A stretch of DNA of 64,000 bases, from contig JAKMXF010000055.1 in assembly GCA_024704765.1 (NCBI GenBank), positions 1 to 64,000 on the forward strand. The letters run 5' to 3'. This document shows positions 32,157 to 41,991 of the stretch, in pieces (the first letter of the stretch is position 1; each line of letters begins with the position of its first letter). Origin of the DNA: Oopsacas minuta (taxonomy: Eukaryota; Porifera; Hexactinellida; Lyssacinosida; Leucopsacidae). The notes below the pieces were generated by a model that ran no database searches, was not told the origin of the DNA, and saw only the letters and a program-made list of their open reading frames with translations. The position numbers and the translations under genes were made by a program.

Positions 32157-33138
32157 TTAAATAGACGTGAATTCGATGCTCTTGATTTGATATAATTGAC
32201 AATTTTAACAGCATCATCAAATACCATGTGTAATTCTGGGCTCATTTTCTTAGTTGCCAAGGCTTGTTTATGAATCATGCAATGTTGCCATTTTAAATTT
32301 GGATTTACTGACTTAAGGTAAGCAATAAGACCATTTGTGTGTCCTGTTATTGAGGGAGCGCCATCTGAAGATATACTGGTGCACCATTCCCATTTGAAAT
32401 CACATTCAGCTCTTATGTGACCATCGAGTACTTCAAATATTTTTTTCTCCAGTAGTTTTTCCAAGTTAACTTCTAGATGCCAATATTTGATCATTAATAC
32501 CTTCATCATAGCAGCACACATACATCAGTAATTGAGCCTGGTTTGAGATATCAGTCGATTCATCAAGTTGTAGGCAAAACGTTTATCTTGTTTAATCTTC
32601 TCCATAACTTGTTGTGAGACATCCCACGCCATTTCTTCAATTCTGCGAGCCATCGTTGTATCAGAAAATGGTATTGACTTGATTGCATTGACAGCTGCAG
32701 CACCTAGCATGTTTTCAGCTATTATTAAAGCACCTGGAATTATTAGATTTTCTGTGTTGAATAGTCCTTCTTAGCTCTAGCTGTAAAAATGCTAATTCAC
32801 ATGGTGTTTTTGTGCTATCTTATTAGACTGTCAAAAATGACTTATAATGCTTCTTGACTTAATAATTTCACTAGCCTTTAGTTTGAAAATTCTATTGGTT
32901 TATTTTTTACTTCCTTCTGTTTTGTGACAAAATTTCTCCGTAAAAGAGATGGCGTCATACTATTTTTTGACAAGGTTTGGTTGTAAATAACGTAAAGTGG
33001 TAATGCAGGGTCACTTTTGGTAGAAACAAACCCAAACCTAATATATGATTCATCGTATCGTCCTCTTTTTGTTTTTGCTTCTGTTTTAGTTCGGTTAGTT
33101 ACTCTCATTACCCCAGGAGATTCCGAATATGAACTTTC
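32157..33138 (-). pseudogene. SCAND3/ZBED5-like hAT transposase, N-terminal half (copy 1)
   Basis: Minus strand. The N terminus at 33108 has KRGRYDESYIRFGFVSTKSD and then the BED-finger position, in which all four expected ligands are changed (Tyr, Tyr, Asn, Gln). 32525-32710 reads SIPFSDTTMARRIEEMAWDV. 32111-32521 reads SSDGAPSITGHTNGLIAYLK and CMIHKQALATKKMSPELH, classic for this branch. It ends at TTAA, where the Kolobok-type element was inserted. The C-terminal half is not next to it because the assembly breaks at 29122. Frames are interrupted at ~32525-32560. Confidence 0.8.
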
Positions 33139-34311
33139 ACTATTTTATTCACCTTGCAAACCACACCATCTTGAGAACAACATCCTATATCTATCTGAAA
33201 TTCATTCATGTTAATAAAACAAATTAAAAGAAAACAGAATTGTAGGAGGTAGCACTTATATACGTGAACTCGGCGAATAAATAGAACATAGACTCGAATC
33301 TGTTAAGTACAGAACAAAGTAAAAGATTGGTCAGTAAAATAAATATTTTGCAACAAGTTTAGCTTCAGGAATCAGGAGAGTGTAAATAACGAAGGTAATA
33401 ACAATACTTACCTAACGTACTTCTAGTCAGAAACAATTATGATTGAATAAATCATTTTACTGGATGCTGAGATATTACATACATACTTTACCGACTCATC
33501 TCAAAGAGAGCTGGCATATCCCCATGAGAAGCCTCGCGTACCCCAGTTTGAAGATCACTGGCGTAAACTACCGATATTCTTTTCTATGTGCGGTATTAAT
33601 CATTAAGTGCATTGACAAATGTCCATATTCGAGGATAACCAGTAATATATATCGATTTATTTTGAATGGGATCTCTATGCTGAATTATTCGTTGCGATAT
33701 TTAGTTCGTAGATGGAAAGTTTCTCTGATGGAATTTGGGCTAACCCAGCATTTTTGAAAGTATTCCTTCAGTGTTTCGAGCTTTACCATATCTTCCTGTT
33801 CTAGGGTAGGAATTTAAAGAAACCCAAAAGTGGGGTTAATTTGTGAAGAGGGCTAAAAGGAGATGGCATCAGTTGTTTGATCTATTTAGTCATTTTGTTA
33901 TTAATTTTCAAACTATCGCTTAGTCCAAGCTTTCGTGTCTTTATCCAATTACCTTGTGCCAAATAGTACCAACAGCCATGCACATGGCTCTTCGAATGGT
34001 ATTCCGAGCTGCTAGTTCCATTCTGACATGGATGCCAAAGGCTTGAAATGGGAGAGTTTGCATTATTTATTCCAAAATAATGCTGGTACAAATCCTTACC
34101 TTTTGCGGTCATTAAGGAGTGAAAAGAATGATTCTCCACAGCTATGAATATAGTCCAAAGCTGAAAGAACTGAATCCTTATCCTGAAAAGGGTTCATTGT
34201 TTGGATACTCGAATTTCTGACGGAGAGTGCCGATTTGGCCTGAGTAGGAAACAACTCCCACATCATGTCTACACCTTACGAAGAATTTGTAATAATCTCC
34301 ATAAGTTGTCG
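33139..34311. other. No recognised gene
   Basis: Similarity between the two composite copies ends at about 33138. From there to the RAG1-like element the sequence is AT-rich; frames at 33443-33757 and 33882-34139 show no motif. The last five bases before the element, TAACA (34312-34316), are its target duplication. Confidence 0.3.
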
Positions 34312-34316
34312 TAACA

Positions 34317-34328
34317 CACAGTGGTTTA
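34317..34328 (+). repeat. Left terminal inverted repeat, CACAGTG heptamer
   Basis: CACAGTGGTTTA. Matches the right end base for base over 12 bp, then the two ends diverge. The heptamer is the palindromic-cored cleavage-adjacent motif that RAG recognises in vertebrates, where cutting is immediately 5' of CAC. That is exactly where the TAACA duplication starts here. Confidence 0.9.
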
Positions 34329-34987
34329 GAAGCAAAGAATAGACAAAAAATTGATTCCGTATTTGATGGCTTTATTTCATTTTATATTGTTTGAATGATT
34401 CTCATTTAAAATATCTAAGCGATTGAGACCATAGAAACTGTAAAGTTTCTTCATCAAAAGATGTGAAATATTCATAGGAAAATTGCGGCTTCATGGTTTC
34501 TAAATTTAGCCTCAATTTCAAATGACTATAAGAGCAATTACATAATCGAATGTTACTAATCTAGTATACCTTATACATTTCGACTATGCTAAATCTTATT
34601 ATCTTGTTTCCATGACTCTATCTTCTATATATTTTGTGAACATAAGATTTCTAAAATCTAGTAAAATCCGTACAGAAGTTTTACAAAGAGGAATACTTAA
34701 AGTGTCAGGAAAAATAAACAACACAAAACAACAGCGCAAAATGAATCGGATACACGCACTACGATCCCTAAAACATAATCTAAAACCACAAAACCCGAAA
34801 CAGTACGCAACCTATAATTTCCAATGACATTCCATTACAACTTTTCGTTGCTAGGAAATTCCCATTTTAGCATACTGCAACAATGAAAAGAAATAGTATT
34901 GAATTTCGTTCTTGAAATTTATTATAGTGACTTATATATATAATCTATTGAATAGTACAACATATTTTTCGGAATTTCTTGAAAACA

Positions 34988-37187
34988 ATGACAGAAGAGT
35001 TAACTTTCACAAAGTCCCGCCTTGAATTGGCAAGAATCCTGAAAGATAATTGTGTCTTGAAAACGACAAAATATTTCAAAGATCACTTTGAAATAGACTG
35101 ATAATACGAAACTCTTGGAAACGTTGTTGTTAAGAATTCGGGACAGATTCGAGAAGGCGAAGGATCTTTGGATTGTTTAGAAGGAGAATGGTGGCATTCT
35201 AACATTTCCATGAAACCTGAGTTAAAGAAAAATCGTATTTCTGATTTACTAGAGTCGTCTTCTGATGATGGTGAAGTTCCCATTCATTCAGTGAGACATA
35301 GGAAGCATCTTGATGATCTCTCTCTGAAGCAACAGAGTACTCGATTGTCAAATCTGTTAGAATGCATTAAGTCACTCTCAGTTATTGAGAATGCGACAGA
35401 AATAAGCATTGAAGCACTCGTCAGGTTACTACGATAGCCAAAAGATATTATTGTCAGTGGAGGATTCTGTAATCTCAGTAACAAGCATGTTCCAATTGAT
35501 AAAGCCTTATTCCTGCTGGATTTACTTGAAGTGGGCAGACGAAAATACACTCAACTACGTCAAACACTTCTACCAGACAATATACATTTCCCATCTTACA
35601 GCAAGCTAGCTAATCTGAGAGATGTCATGATTTCGCGATCCAGTATAACTTTATATCCTAATCCAGCTAAACAAATAGGTATACACGCACCATATTGTCT
35701 TCAAGTTCAAAAACCCTGGAAACAATATTATCAATGGTAGATCGCCCCACAAGTGAAGAATTCCCACTCACATTTAAAATCGCAGATGGCTTACATGGTT
35801 CTGGTTGTCACACTATCTACAACCAGCAGACAACTAGTACTTTCACCAAAAACTTCATTCTGTTTTGTTTCAAGCCCATCTCCATCCATACTGTAACCAA
35901 CAGGATTGTTTGGTAGAATATATCCCCTAATTTACCCTTCTCTCAAAGACCTATTTTCTCTGCGCTGCGATAGAATGCGAAGAAAATATTCGTTCCTTCA
36001 TGGAAACTATGATTAATCTCGATACAGCGATGTTGCAAAATGGGATTCCTTTAGAAAATTGTGTTGTTAATGTCGATATTATCCGCTCAATGTTTGATGG
36101 GAAGATGGCAGCCATTCTCTCTGGAGCTGGAGGAGCCAGTTGTCAGATGTGCACTGCCACACATAAAGATTTGAAGGACCGGAATTTAGTTCTTGAAGGG
36201 TTCCCCATCAACAGAAATATCACAGATGCAATCGAGTTATTTTCGCACATTGATGACATTGAGTCGTTCTTTGCTCTTTCGACTAATGAACGCTTCAATT
36301 TAACTCATCAACCAATTTCAGAGATTAACATACATCCAGCATCTCCACTTCATTCATACACAGGCGTATTTAGGTAAGTAATCTAGTACTCTATTAATCA
36401 TTCAGAGTTTATCTTCACATAATTAAACCAATTTAGGTGGTTCAATTTGCTGGTATATCATCTTCGCATCGAAAAGTTTACCTGGTCCCCAACTTCACCA
36501 GTTATCAAGGAGTCAATGAAATTCCTTCAAACATTTATTCAGGAGAAGACAGGATTAAAGGTTAACCAGCCTAATTCTAGCGGTGGAACCACCTCAACAG
36601 GGAATGTTGCTAGAAGAGCCTTTTCTGATGAAACTGAATACCTTGGATGCATTCTATCAACTGTAACAATACAATATCGCCCAATCTCATCAAAGATACA
36701 TACTCAGGCTTCAGCCATTTTTCGGGTTTTCAATTCAAGTCACAAGGCTAACATTTTAGAATTGGGAAAATTGTGCAAGGATACCTACCTTGTCATCTTA
36801 GGTTCTTTCCCCTGGGCTAGCATGACTCCAACCCTGCACAAGCTCTTGGCCCATTTCGAGGAGTTAATACGGGAGTCGAATTCTAGCTATGGCTTAAAGG
36901 CATTTTCAGAAGAAGGCACAGAATCATGCAACAAATTAGTTAGAAAATATCGGGAGAATTTAGCTCGTAAAGTTAGTTTTGAGACCAAAATTATAGATAT
37001 CTTCGTCAGATTAACCTCTCAAAGTGATCCAACCTTAGTAAACTATCGAAGAATTTTAACTTGTGAACGATGTGGTCAATCTGAACACACAACGAGATCT
37101 AAATGCTGCAATACTATGAACAATCAGAAAACTAGTATACGGACTTTATTCACGACTTTAACCTCCAATACAGATTACCTATCATGA
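34988..37187 (+). pseudogene. RAG1-core/Transib-like transposase, 5' half broken
   Basis: Start ATG 34988 (MTEELTFTKSRLELARIL). Stops near 35099 (TGA TAA), at 35435 and at 35914, and frameshifts near 35710 and 35962, disrupt the N-terminal half. From 36000 the frame is open through an apparent 63-bp intron (36374-36436, GTAAGT...TTTAG) to 37187. Landmarks match vertebrate RAG1: first catalytic position GLHGSGCHTIYN (35788-35823) with His (35794-35796) where Asp is expected; second Asp in SMFDGKMAAIL (36096-36098); zinc pair CQMC (36141-36152); zinc pair HKLLAH (36837-36854); catalytic Glu in EEGTESCNKL (36921-36923). A TSTGNVARRAF block also matches RAG1 'GNFAR'. The end is Cys-rich (CERCGQSEHT). 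Cut-and-paste recombinase of the RAG1 lineage. Confidence 0.85.
36374..36436 (+). other. Predicted 63-bp intron in the RAG1-like gene
   Basis: Donor GTAAGT follows ...GTATTTAG, and the acceptor ...CAATTTAG precedes GTGGTTC. Removing it joins SYTGVFR to WFNLLVYHL in frame, while the unspliced reading hits stops at once. Very short introns of this size are common in some invertebrates. It implies that the transposase mRNA is spliced. Confidence 0.75.
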
Positions 37188-37566
37188 ACTTAAGTATGAA
37201 TATAATGTATATTATGTAAATCAATAAGATAAATTCCATCATAAGTGTGACGTCATAATTCTAAAGACGTTATAACTCTATAAATACAAGCCCTACAATA
37301 AAATTTTATGTTCAAGGTGATTGCCAAATACGGATAACCCATATGTAATTAATAGATTTCATGGCGATAAAGTAGAGTAAAATGTATTTATTGAAGAAAA
37401 TTTAGAATTTCACATATATCAATGACGTCATAACTTGGAAATTTTAGGCCATATACTTGTTATGACAAGATGTGTTGGTTCCTTATATATGATAATCTAT
37501 ATGTAAACAACACATTTCATATGGTTTTCTCACACCAAAATAGATATTCTTTACTAACTACCCTAT

Positions 37567-37578
37567 TAAACCACTGTG
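37567..37578 (-). repeat. Right terminal inverted repeat, CACAGTG heptamer
   Basis: Plus strand TAAACCACTGTG, the exact complement of the left end, followed by TAACA (37579-37583). With the left end, this fixes the element limits to the base. Confidence 0.9.
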
Positions 37579-37971
37579 TAACAAATCCCTGATTCCGAAG
37601 CTATCAGAGCGATTAGGTGCTTCAATGTTCTTCTGCGTGGTAAATTGAAGATTCGCATAGTGCAAATGATATATCACTTGCAGAAGGTTCATTTATTGTG
37701 GCATCATTGAAATCTGTCTGAGATTGCTCTGTGAATATTTTGAAATTGTTTTTCGTTTAGTTTTGAGCTCGTAAATGTGTGCATTATGGTCAGTATCACT
37801 ATGGTTGTGTTGGCTTGAAATGGATTGGCCAAATTTGTACCCGACTTATTTTGTAAGTTGTTCTACATTTCATAGATTTTAAGAAAAGGCACCTGAGATA
37901 GATGAGGCTATCGATTATTTTCGATTTGATGTATTTATGGACAACTGTGGTTTCTAAACCTTGCCCTTGCT

Positions 37972-39220
37972 CACAGTGGGCTACTTTGGTGCATTAGGCC
38001 CGAATTCTTTCAATGAGCAATATGTGAGATATCAGCTGAAATAATTAAGTATTTCAATTTTTGTGGTCAATCAAATGCAACACTTGATTGCTGTATTCTA
38101 TGTTTTATACATCCGTTATATAAATGACAGAAGCTATTTCAGTAATCTATTGAATTTATGATGCATACTATTGTTTATCTACATGCTTTCCAAGCAAAGT
38201 GAGTGGGCTGAATTTGAATAGAACATTCATTTTCTTGAGGAACGAAAAGTTTAATCAGATATTACGGATACAATACTGCGAAAAGTTTTTCAATATTTCT
38301 CTCGACCATAAGCCATCCTGTTGACAGCAAAATCATTTCCACTAGTTTTCACCCTGAATTATTAGAATGTATTCCTTTTAAGTAATATAAGTATTATATT
38401 AAAAGTACAAATGCCGCTTCATTGCGCAACATTTTTAATTTTTCAAATTCTATTCTCACATCTACGTTGCTATGGCGCAATATAATGCAATTACATGGTC
38501 ATTTTACACCTATATAACGCAGTAATTATTTATATATATTGCATATTACGAGGTAGTATACAAGTTCATTTACTTGATAACCTATTGAACCTCTACTTAT
38601 CAAATTCACGATGGCTGCTGCAACAATATTATCTGAAACCCGAAAACACGTCTTGACTGGGCTATCATATTGAAGGTTCATAACCATGATATCAATCAAG
38701 CAGCAGGTGAAGTGTTGCGATTACTAATTTTCGAGGAAGACAATAAACATTCTTAAACTCTCTAATGTCAGAAAGAGTAAGGAATCAATTGAGAGCTTTG
38801 ATGGTGAGTGCTGGAGTGGAAGTATTCCATGGATCCCTGTTAAACCCAAGAGCACTCAATCATTCCTTTCTGTTCAGCCTGTGATGTAAAAATCGGTGTG
38901 TGGTGCAGGGAAATGTAGCGCAAATTCTTTAACAATCGGCGTTTCACTCAATGAGAATGGTTTTGTTCACCTAAATGGTCATGTTAAACTAGAAGTCGAA
39001 GCTTGAATGTTTGACTGCAAAACCTTAGCGACGATGACAAGTGAAGGAGGAGCGCCATGTATTGCCTACAAAGCAACCCGAAGTGATATGAATAGTATTA
39101 CGATAGTTGTTTGCTGGTTTCCTTTGGGTTGTTCGATATAGGATATCAAAGAGACACTCCGTCAGTTAACCTCTGATGAAAAGAGTTGATGAGCTACAAT
39201 ACAAAAGACCAGCTTTAGCC
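37972..39220 (+). pseudogene. RAG1/Transib-like relic, copy 3
   Basis: CACAGTGG at 37972 lies 634 bp before the ATG-like 38606, against 671 bp in the better copy, so it may be this element's left end. 38640 onward reads PKTRLDWAIILKVHN, matching TKSRLELARILKDN. 38795-38850 reads SFDGECWSGSIPWIPVKPKS, matching LEGEWWHSN..KPELK. 38960-39090 reads ENGFVHLNGHVKLEVEA, a stop, then MFDCKTLATMTSEGGAPC, aligning without gaps to the D-and-zinc-pair region of the better copy. The region around the first Asp is deleted, the zinc pair reads C-x2-Y, and the C-terminal half is absent. Confidence 0.65.
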
Positions 39221-39308
39221 AATCGGAGGCCCCCTTCCCTAGGATAAATATCATGAAATGTCAACAGTGATTTACTTTAACATAAAATCATGGTACTGCA
39301 CTTATTTC

Positions 39309-39572
39309 CTAAAAGAGGACCTTCCCACATATAGCTGTGGCAATGTCGTCAATTATGTGTGGAAAGTCCAGTTTGTTACAAAGCTCGTACTCTTTCGAAA
39401 TCTCTGCCATTGCATTCAAGCGATCCTGGGTCAGGAACATGGTTGTTTGCAGGAAGTTTTTGATCAATTTCAAACGAGAGAAGCTTCTCTCCCCTGTCGC
39501 CACTGAGATGCAAGCGCTTCTTACTAGTGTAACAAAGGCAATTAAACAATTATTGCAACCATCTATTTCCAA
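39309..39572 (-). pseudogene. hAT C-terminal dimerisation fragment (ZMYM1/TTF-like)
   Basis: Encodes ISVATGERSFSRLKLIKNFL, the 'P.s.a.gERSFS.LK.IK.yLR' block found at the end of one branch of hAT transposases, followed by MFLTQDRLNAMAEISKEYEL and LDFPHIIDDIA. About 90 codons, isolated. No upstream transposase or terminal repeats nearby. A different branch from the SCAND3-like copies elsewhere in the window. Confidence 0.65.
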
Positions 39573-40780
39573 AACTTTAAATTGGTGGCAATTACAGATT
39601 TTCTATCTTCGGTAATATACAGATGAACAATTTCTGGCATTTCAAAACATATAACGATTCGTGTGAAAATGATGCTTCTTAAGTTGGTACCCCTTTTTTG
39701 CCTCGGCGCCATGCTGTGGCCATTAAAACGAGACCAATTGCAAAACTAAAGTGGCATGAGTGAAGCACATAAGGGATACTTCAAGAAACTTTCGCGTCGA
39801 ACACATATATGCCGGATAAATATCAAATTCCAGTAGCTTCTTAAGAATTTAACAGGAAATTTCTAAAATTTTATTTAAATTGAAAATGAGATTTCCTGAA
39901 AATCAGACTTGATAACCCTTAACTTAATTCGCTTTGTTAAAATAGCAAATTTGTGTTGCTGACCTGTGTAATATGATATTTACTTTTCAAATACCGCTTC
40001 ATTCCGCAACAAATATATTTTATACATTCCATTCTTCAATTGCGTTACTTTGTAATTTTCATACAATGTACCTCTGCAAAATGTTTACAGATTTGAAAAC
40101 ATAATTTGCCAGCTTGAAAAAGAGCACAATTTAAGTATATTATATCTAGGTACGTTTATCCTCTTATATTCTACAGTAGATCAACCTCTAACTTTGAGTT
40201 AGTGGTGAATAGAGTGTTGAATCTTTTGAAATACTTTTCTAATGCAAATTTACATCTATAAGTGTCGGATATGTGCCGGAACAATTTGATTTGTATTGAA
40301 ATTTAAATTTCTTTGACTGTTTTATCCAATTATGTTTACAAATAGTCCTGATTAATTTTCTCAGATGTATTTTCAAACAATGACGAAAATCAAATCTTGA
40401 ATTACGAGTAAATTCATAGTCTGTGTGATATAATGCATTTTATCCATTTTTCTTTTCTTTATATGTGATGTATGGTGGTGTTCGGGTTTATCAGAAGATT
40501 TCGACGTCCGAGCGCCACTACTTATAGAGTTTCCACTATATCATGTTTGGATAATCTACCGAAAATTGATGGATGTTCACGAAAATGGCCACAGACATAT
40601 TATAGCTAAATTAAATCTATGATACATTTGAATCCTGCATAGTGTTTCCTTGATTTATTCTTTTTGACTGTGGTATTTTGAATATGTTGAGTTAGATTGT
40701 ATATACGATAGGCGAATGGTAACCATATACAATAAATATTCAATTATTTTGCTCAATGCTAAAACTGTTGATGTCTTCAC
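39573..40780. other. No recognised gene
   Basis: AT-rich. About 100 bp near 39995 (ACCGCTTCATTCCGCAAC...) is related to 38405 (GCCGCTTCATTGCGCAAC...), a short dispersed repeat or part of the decayed RAG1-like copy's surroundings. Nothing else is supportable. Confidence 0.3.
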
Positions 40781-40789
40781 ATTCCTATT

Positions 40790-41125
40790 TTGTATGCAGT
40801 GCTGAAACGAAGAAGAATGGAAAATTCAGAATCGAAAGTTCTAAAGCTTCGAAACGAAGTTCTAATAGTTCAGAATCGAACATTGAAAAAAAATGTAAGA
40901 ATTCTAAAAGTGGAGATAAAAAAATTGGACAGGATTGTAACAGATTTGTCCAACAAGGTGAATCATTTGGCGGAGAAATTAGAAAAAGAGACAGAAACAA
41001 GAGCAGAGATAGAACGGCACGCTGCGAACGACAGACTAGAAAAATATTTAATGGAGACGAAAATAGAAGAAATGCAGGAGAGCATCTTTACATTAACGAA
41101 GAAAATGACGGAACTGTTCCCCTGA
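40790..41125 (+). CDS. Short coiled-coil protein or exon
   Basis: An open frame of 111 codons with continuous heptad-like spacing of Leu/Ile/Val (VLKLRNEVLIVQNRTLKKNV ... RIVTDLSNKVNHLAEKLEKE ... MQESIFTLTKKMTELFP), Lys/Glu-rich, ending at TGA. Immediately upstream is a plausible 3' splice site (pyrimidine-rich tract, then TATGCAG at ~40792-40798), so it may be the last exon of a host gene. The overlapping +1 frame (40756-41175) is a less protein-like Ser/Lys/Arg shadow. No family recognised. Confidence 0.4.
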   Translation: MYAVLKRRRMENSESKVLKLRNEVLIVQNRTLKKNVRILKVEIKKLDRIVTDLSNKVNHLAEKLEKETETRAEIERHAANDRLEKYLMETKIEEMQESIFTLTKKMTELFP

Positions 41126-41489
41126 GAGGTAATTTACTATATATTTATACCACAGCCTCCCAATGTATAGCCTGATCACGGGATAGAATTTCCTGGACCA
41201 TCGATTACTTCAAGTCTATTAAATTTGGCTTGCAATTTTACCCTATAATATATAATATGTGCAATTTGGCTCGAATAAAATTATTATTGATGGTTGATAT
41301 ATTACACGTACCATATCATCCAACTATTCCCGGTTTGAAATGACGTATTCTGTTTGTTTTAATTAGCAATACTTTATTAAAAATGCATCATTGGTAAGCT
41401 CTAATATACGATCACTAATATATCTTCAATTTAAGAAATTATATAAAGTATTCTAAGGATGTTTATGTATATAACACAGGTCAACAAAA

Positions 41490-41690
41490 AACTATTTCTA
41501 TCTCTTGGCTCAGATTGTTGGGGTGGTTTTAGGGTATATCGGGGTTGCTGTATCCGAAAATACTATTAGTTTTGCTGAATTGGCTCTAGTTTTCTAGATA
41601 TTACACAACCTTAAATTTTAAGGTAATACTACAAATATTTTCGGTTTGTATGTTTATATCAAGATTTACAACTATTTGTTCACCACATAG
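41490..41690. repeat. Arm S', inverted relative to 27958-28110
   Basis: Contains TTGGCTCAGATTGTTGGGGT, TAGGGTATATCGGGGTTGCT and TTGGCTCTAGTTTTCTAG, matching the complement of 27958-28110. It precedes the N-terminal fragment of the uncharacterised Cys-rich family, while the 27.9-kb arm follows its C-terminal fragment. That is the layout expected of terminal inverted repeats. Confidence 0.4.
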
Positions 41691-41698
41691 AACCTTTT

Positions 41699-41860
41699 AT
41701 GGATTCAAAACGCAGTAAACGTTGTTGCCTCAATGATCCTGATGTCTTTTGCTGTATTTGTGGTGAATATATGGCAAAGGAACATCATTTTAATATTAGA
41801 GATGTCACCAAAATAGCTTATCAGGCTTACTTTGGTATTAAATTAGGCGATCAGGATAAG
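41699..41860 (+). pseudogene. Uncharacterised Cys-rich family, N-terminal part, copy 2
   Basis: ATG start and MDSKRSKRCCLNDPDVFC, then CICGEYM and AYQAYFGIKLGDQDK, clearly homologous to 15531-16000. It breaks exactly at the 'n' (41861), after which the sequence is an inverted copy of 47975-48104. Function unknown; see the 15.5- and 27.6-kb entries. Confidence 0.5.
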
Positions 41861-41861
41861 N

Positions 41862-41991
41862 TCGGAATTCCGTCAGATACATGAATTACTGCATCTTTGA
41901 TTCTAAAATTCATCATGAGTAACCAAGTACTGAATGTTTTACATAGGATTCGAATGCAGAAATCAATTGTACAACTTCAGATCTTTATTAA
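41862..41991. repeat. 130-bp exact inverted copy of 47975-48104
   Basis: All 130 bases are the reverse complement of 47975-48104, ending at TTAATAAAGATCT. It begins at the base after the 'n'. Other copies of this repeat family (7690-8095) are far more diverged, so the identity signals either a very recent event or an assembly fault. Confidence 0.9.

Larger units (their letters stand above)
34317..37578 (+). mobile_element. RAG1-like/Transib transposon with RSS-heptamer ends
   Basis: 3262 bp, flanked by a perfect 5-bp duplication TAACA (34312-34316, 37579-37583). Both ends begin CACAGTGGTTTA in inverted orientation (34317-34328; 37567-37578). The first seven bases equal the heptamer of vertebrate recombination signal sequences. 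Five-bp duplications and CAC-starting ends are known for Transib and ProtoRAG elements. The single gene inside (34988-37187) encodes a RAG1-core homologue; no RAG2-like kelch gene is visible. An AAAGAATA motif lies 10 bp inside the heptamer at the left and 19 bp at the right. Confidence 0.9.

Noticed and set aside
34343-34351. ACAAAAAAT as a RAG nonamer
   Set aside because: It sits 19 bp from the left heptamer, has no counterpart at the right end, and A-runs are common here.
37972-37978. Lone CACAGTG as proof of a complete second RAG1-like element
   Set aside because: A heptamer alone is weak; it is used only with the distance to the relic's start, and no right end or duplication was found.
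40756-41175. 139-codon plus ORF
   Set aside because: Overlaps the more protein-like coiled-coil frame and looks like its Ser/Lys/Arg-rich shadow.
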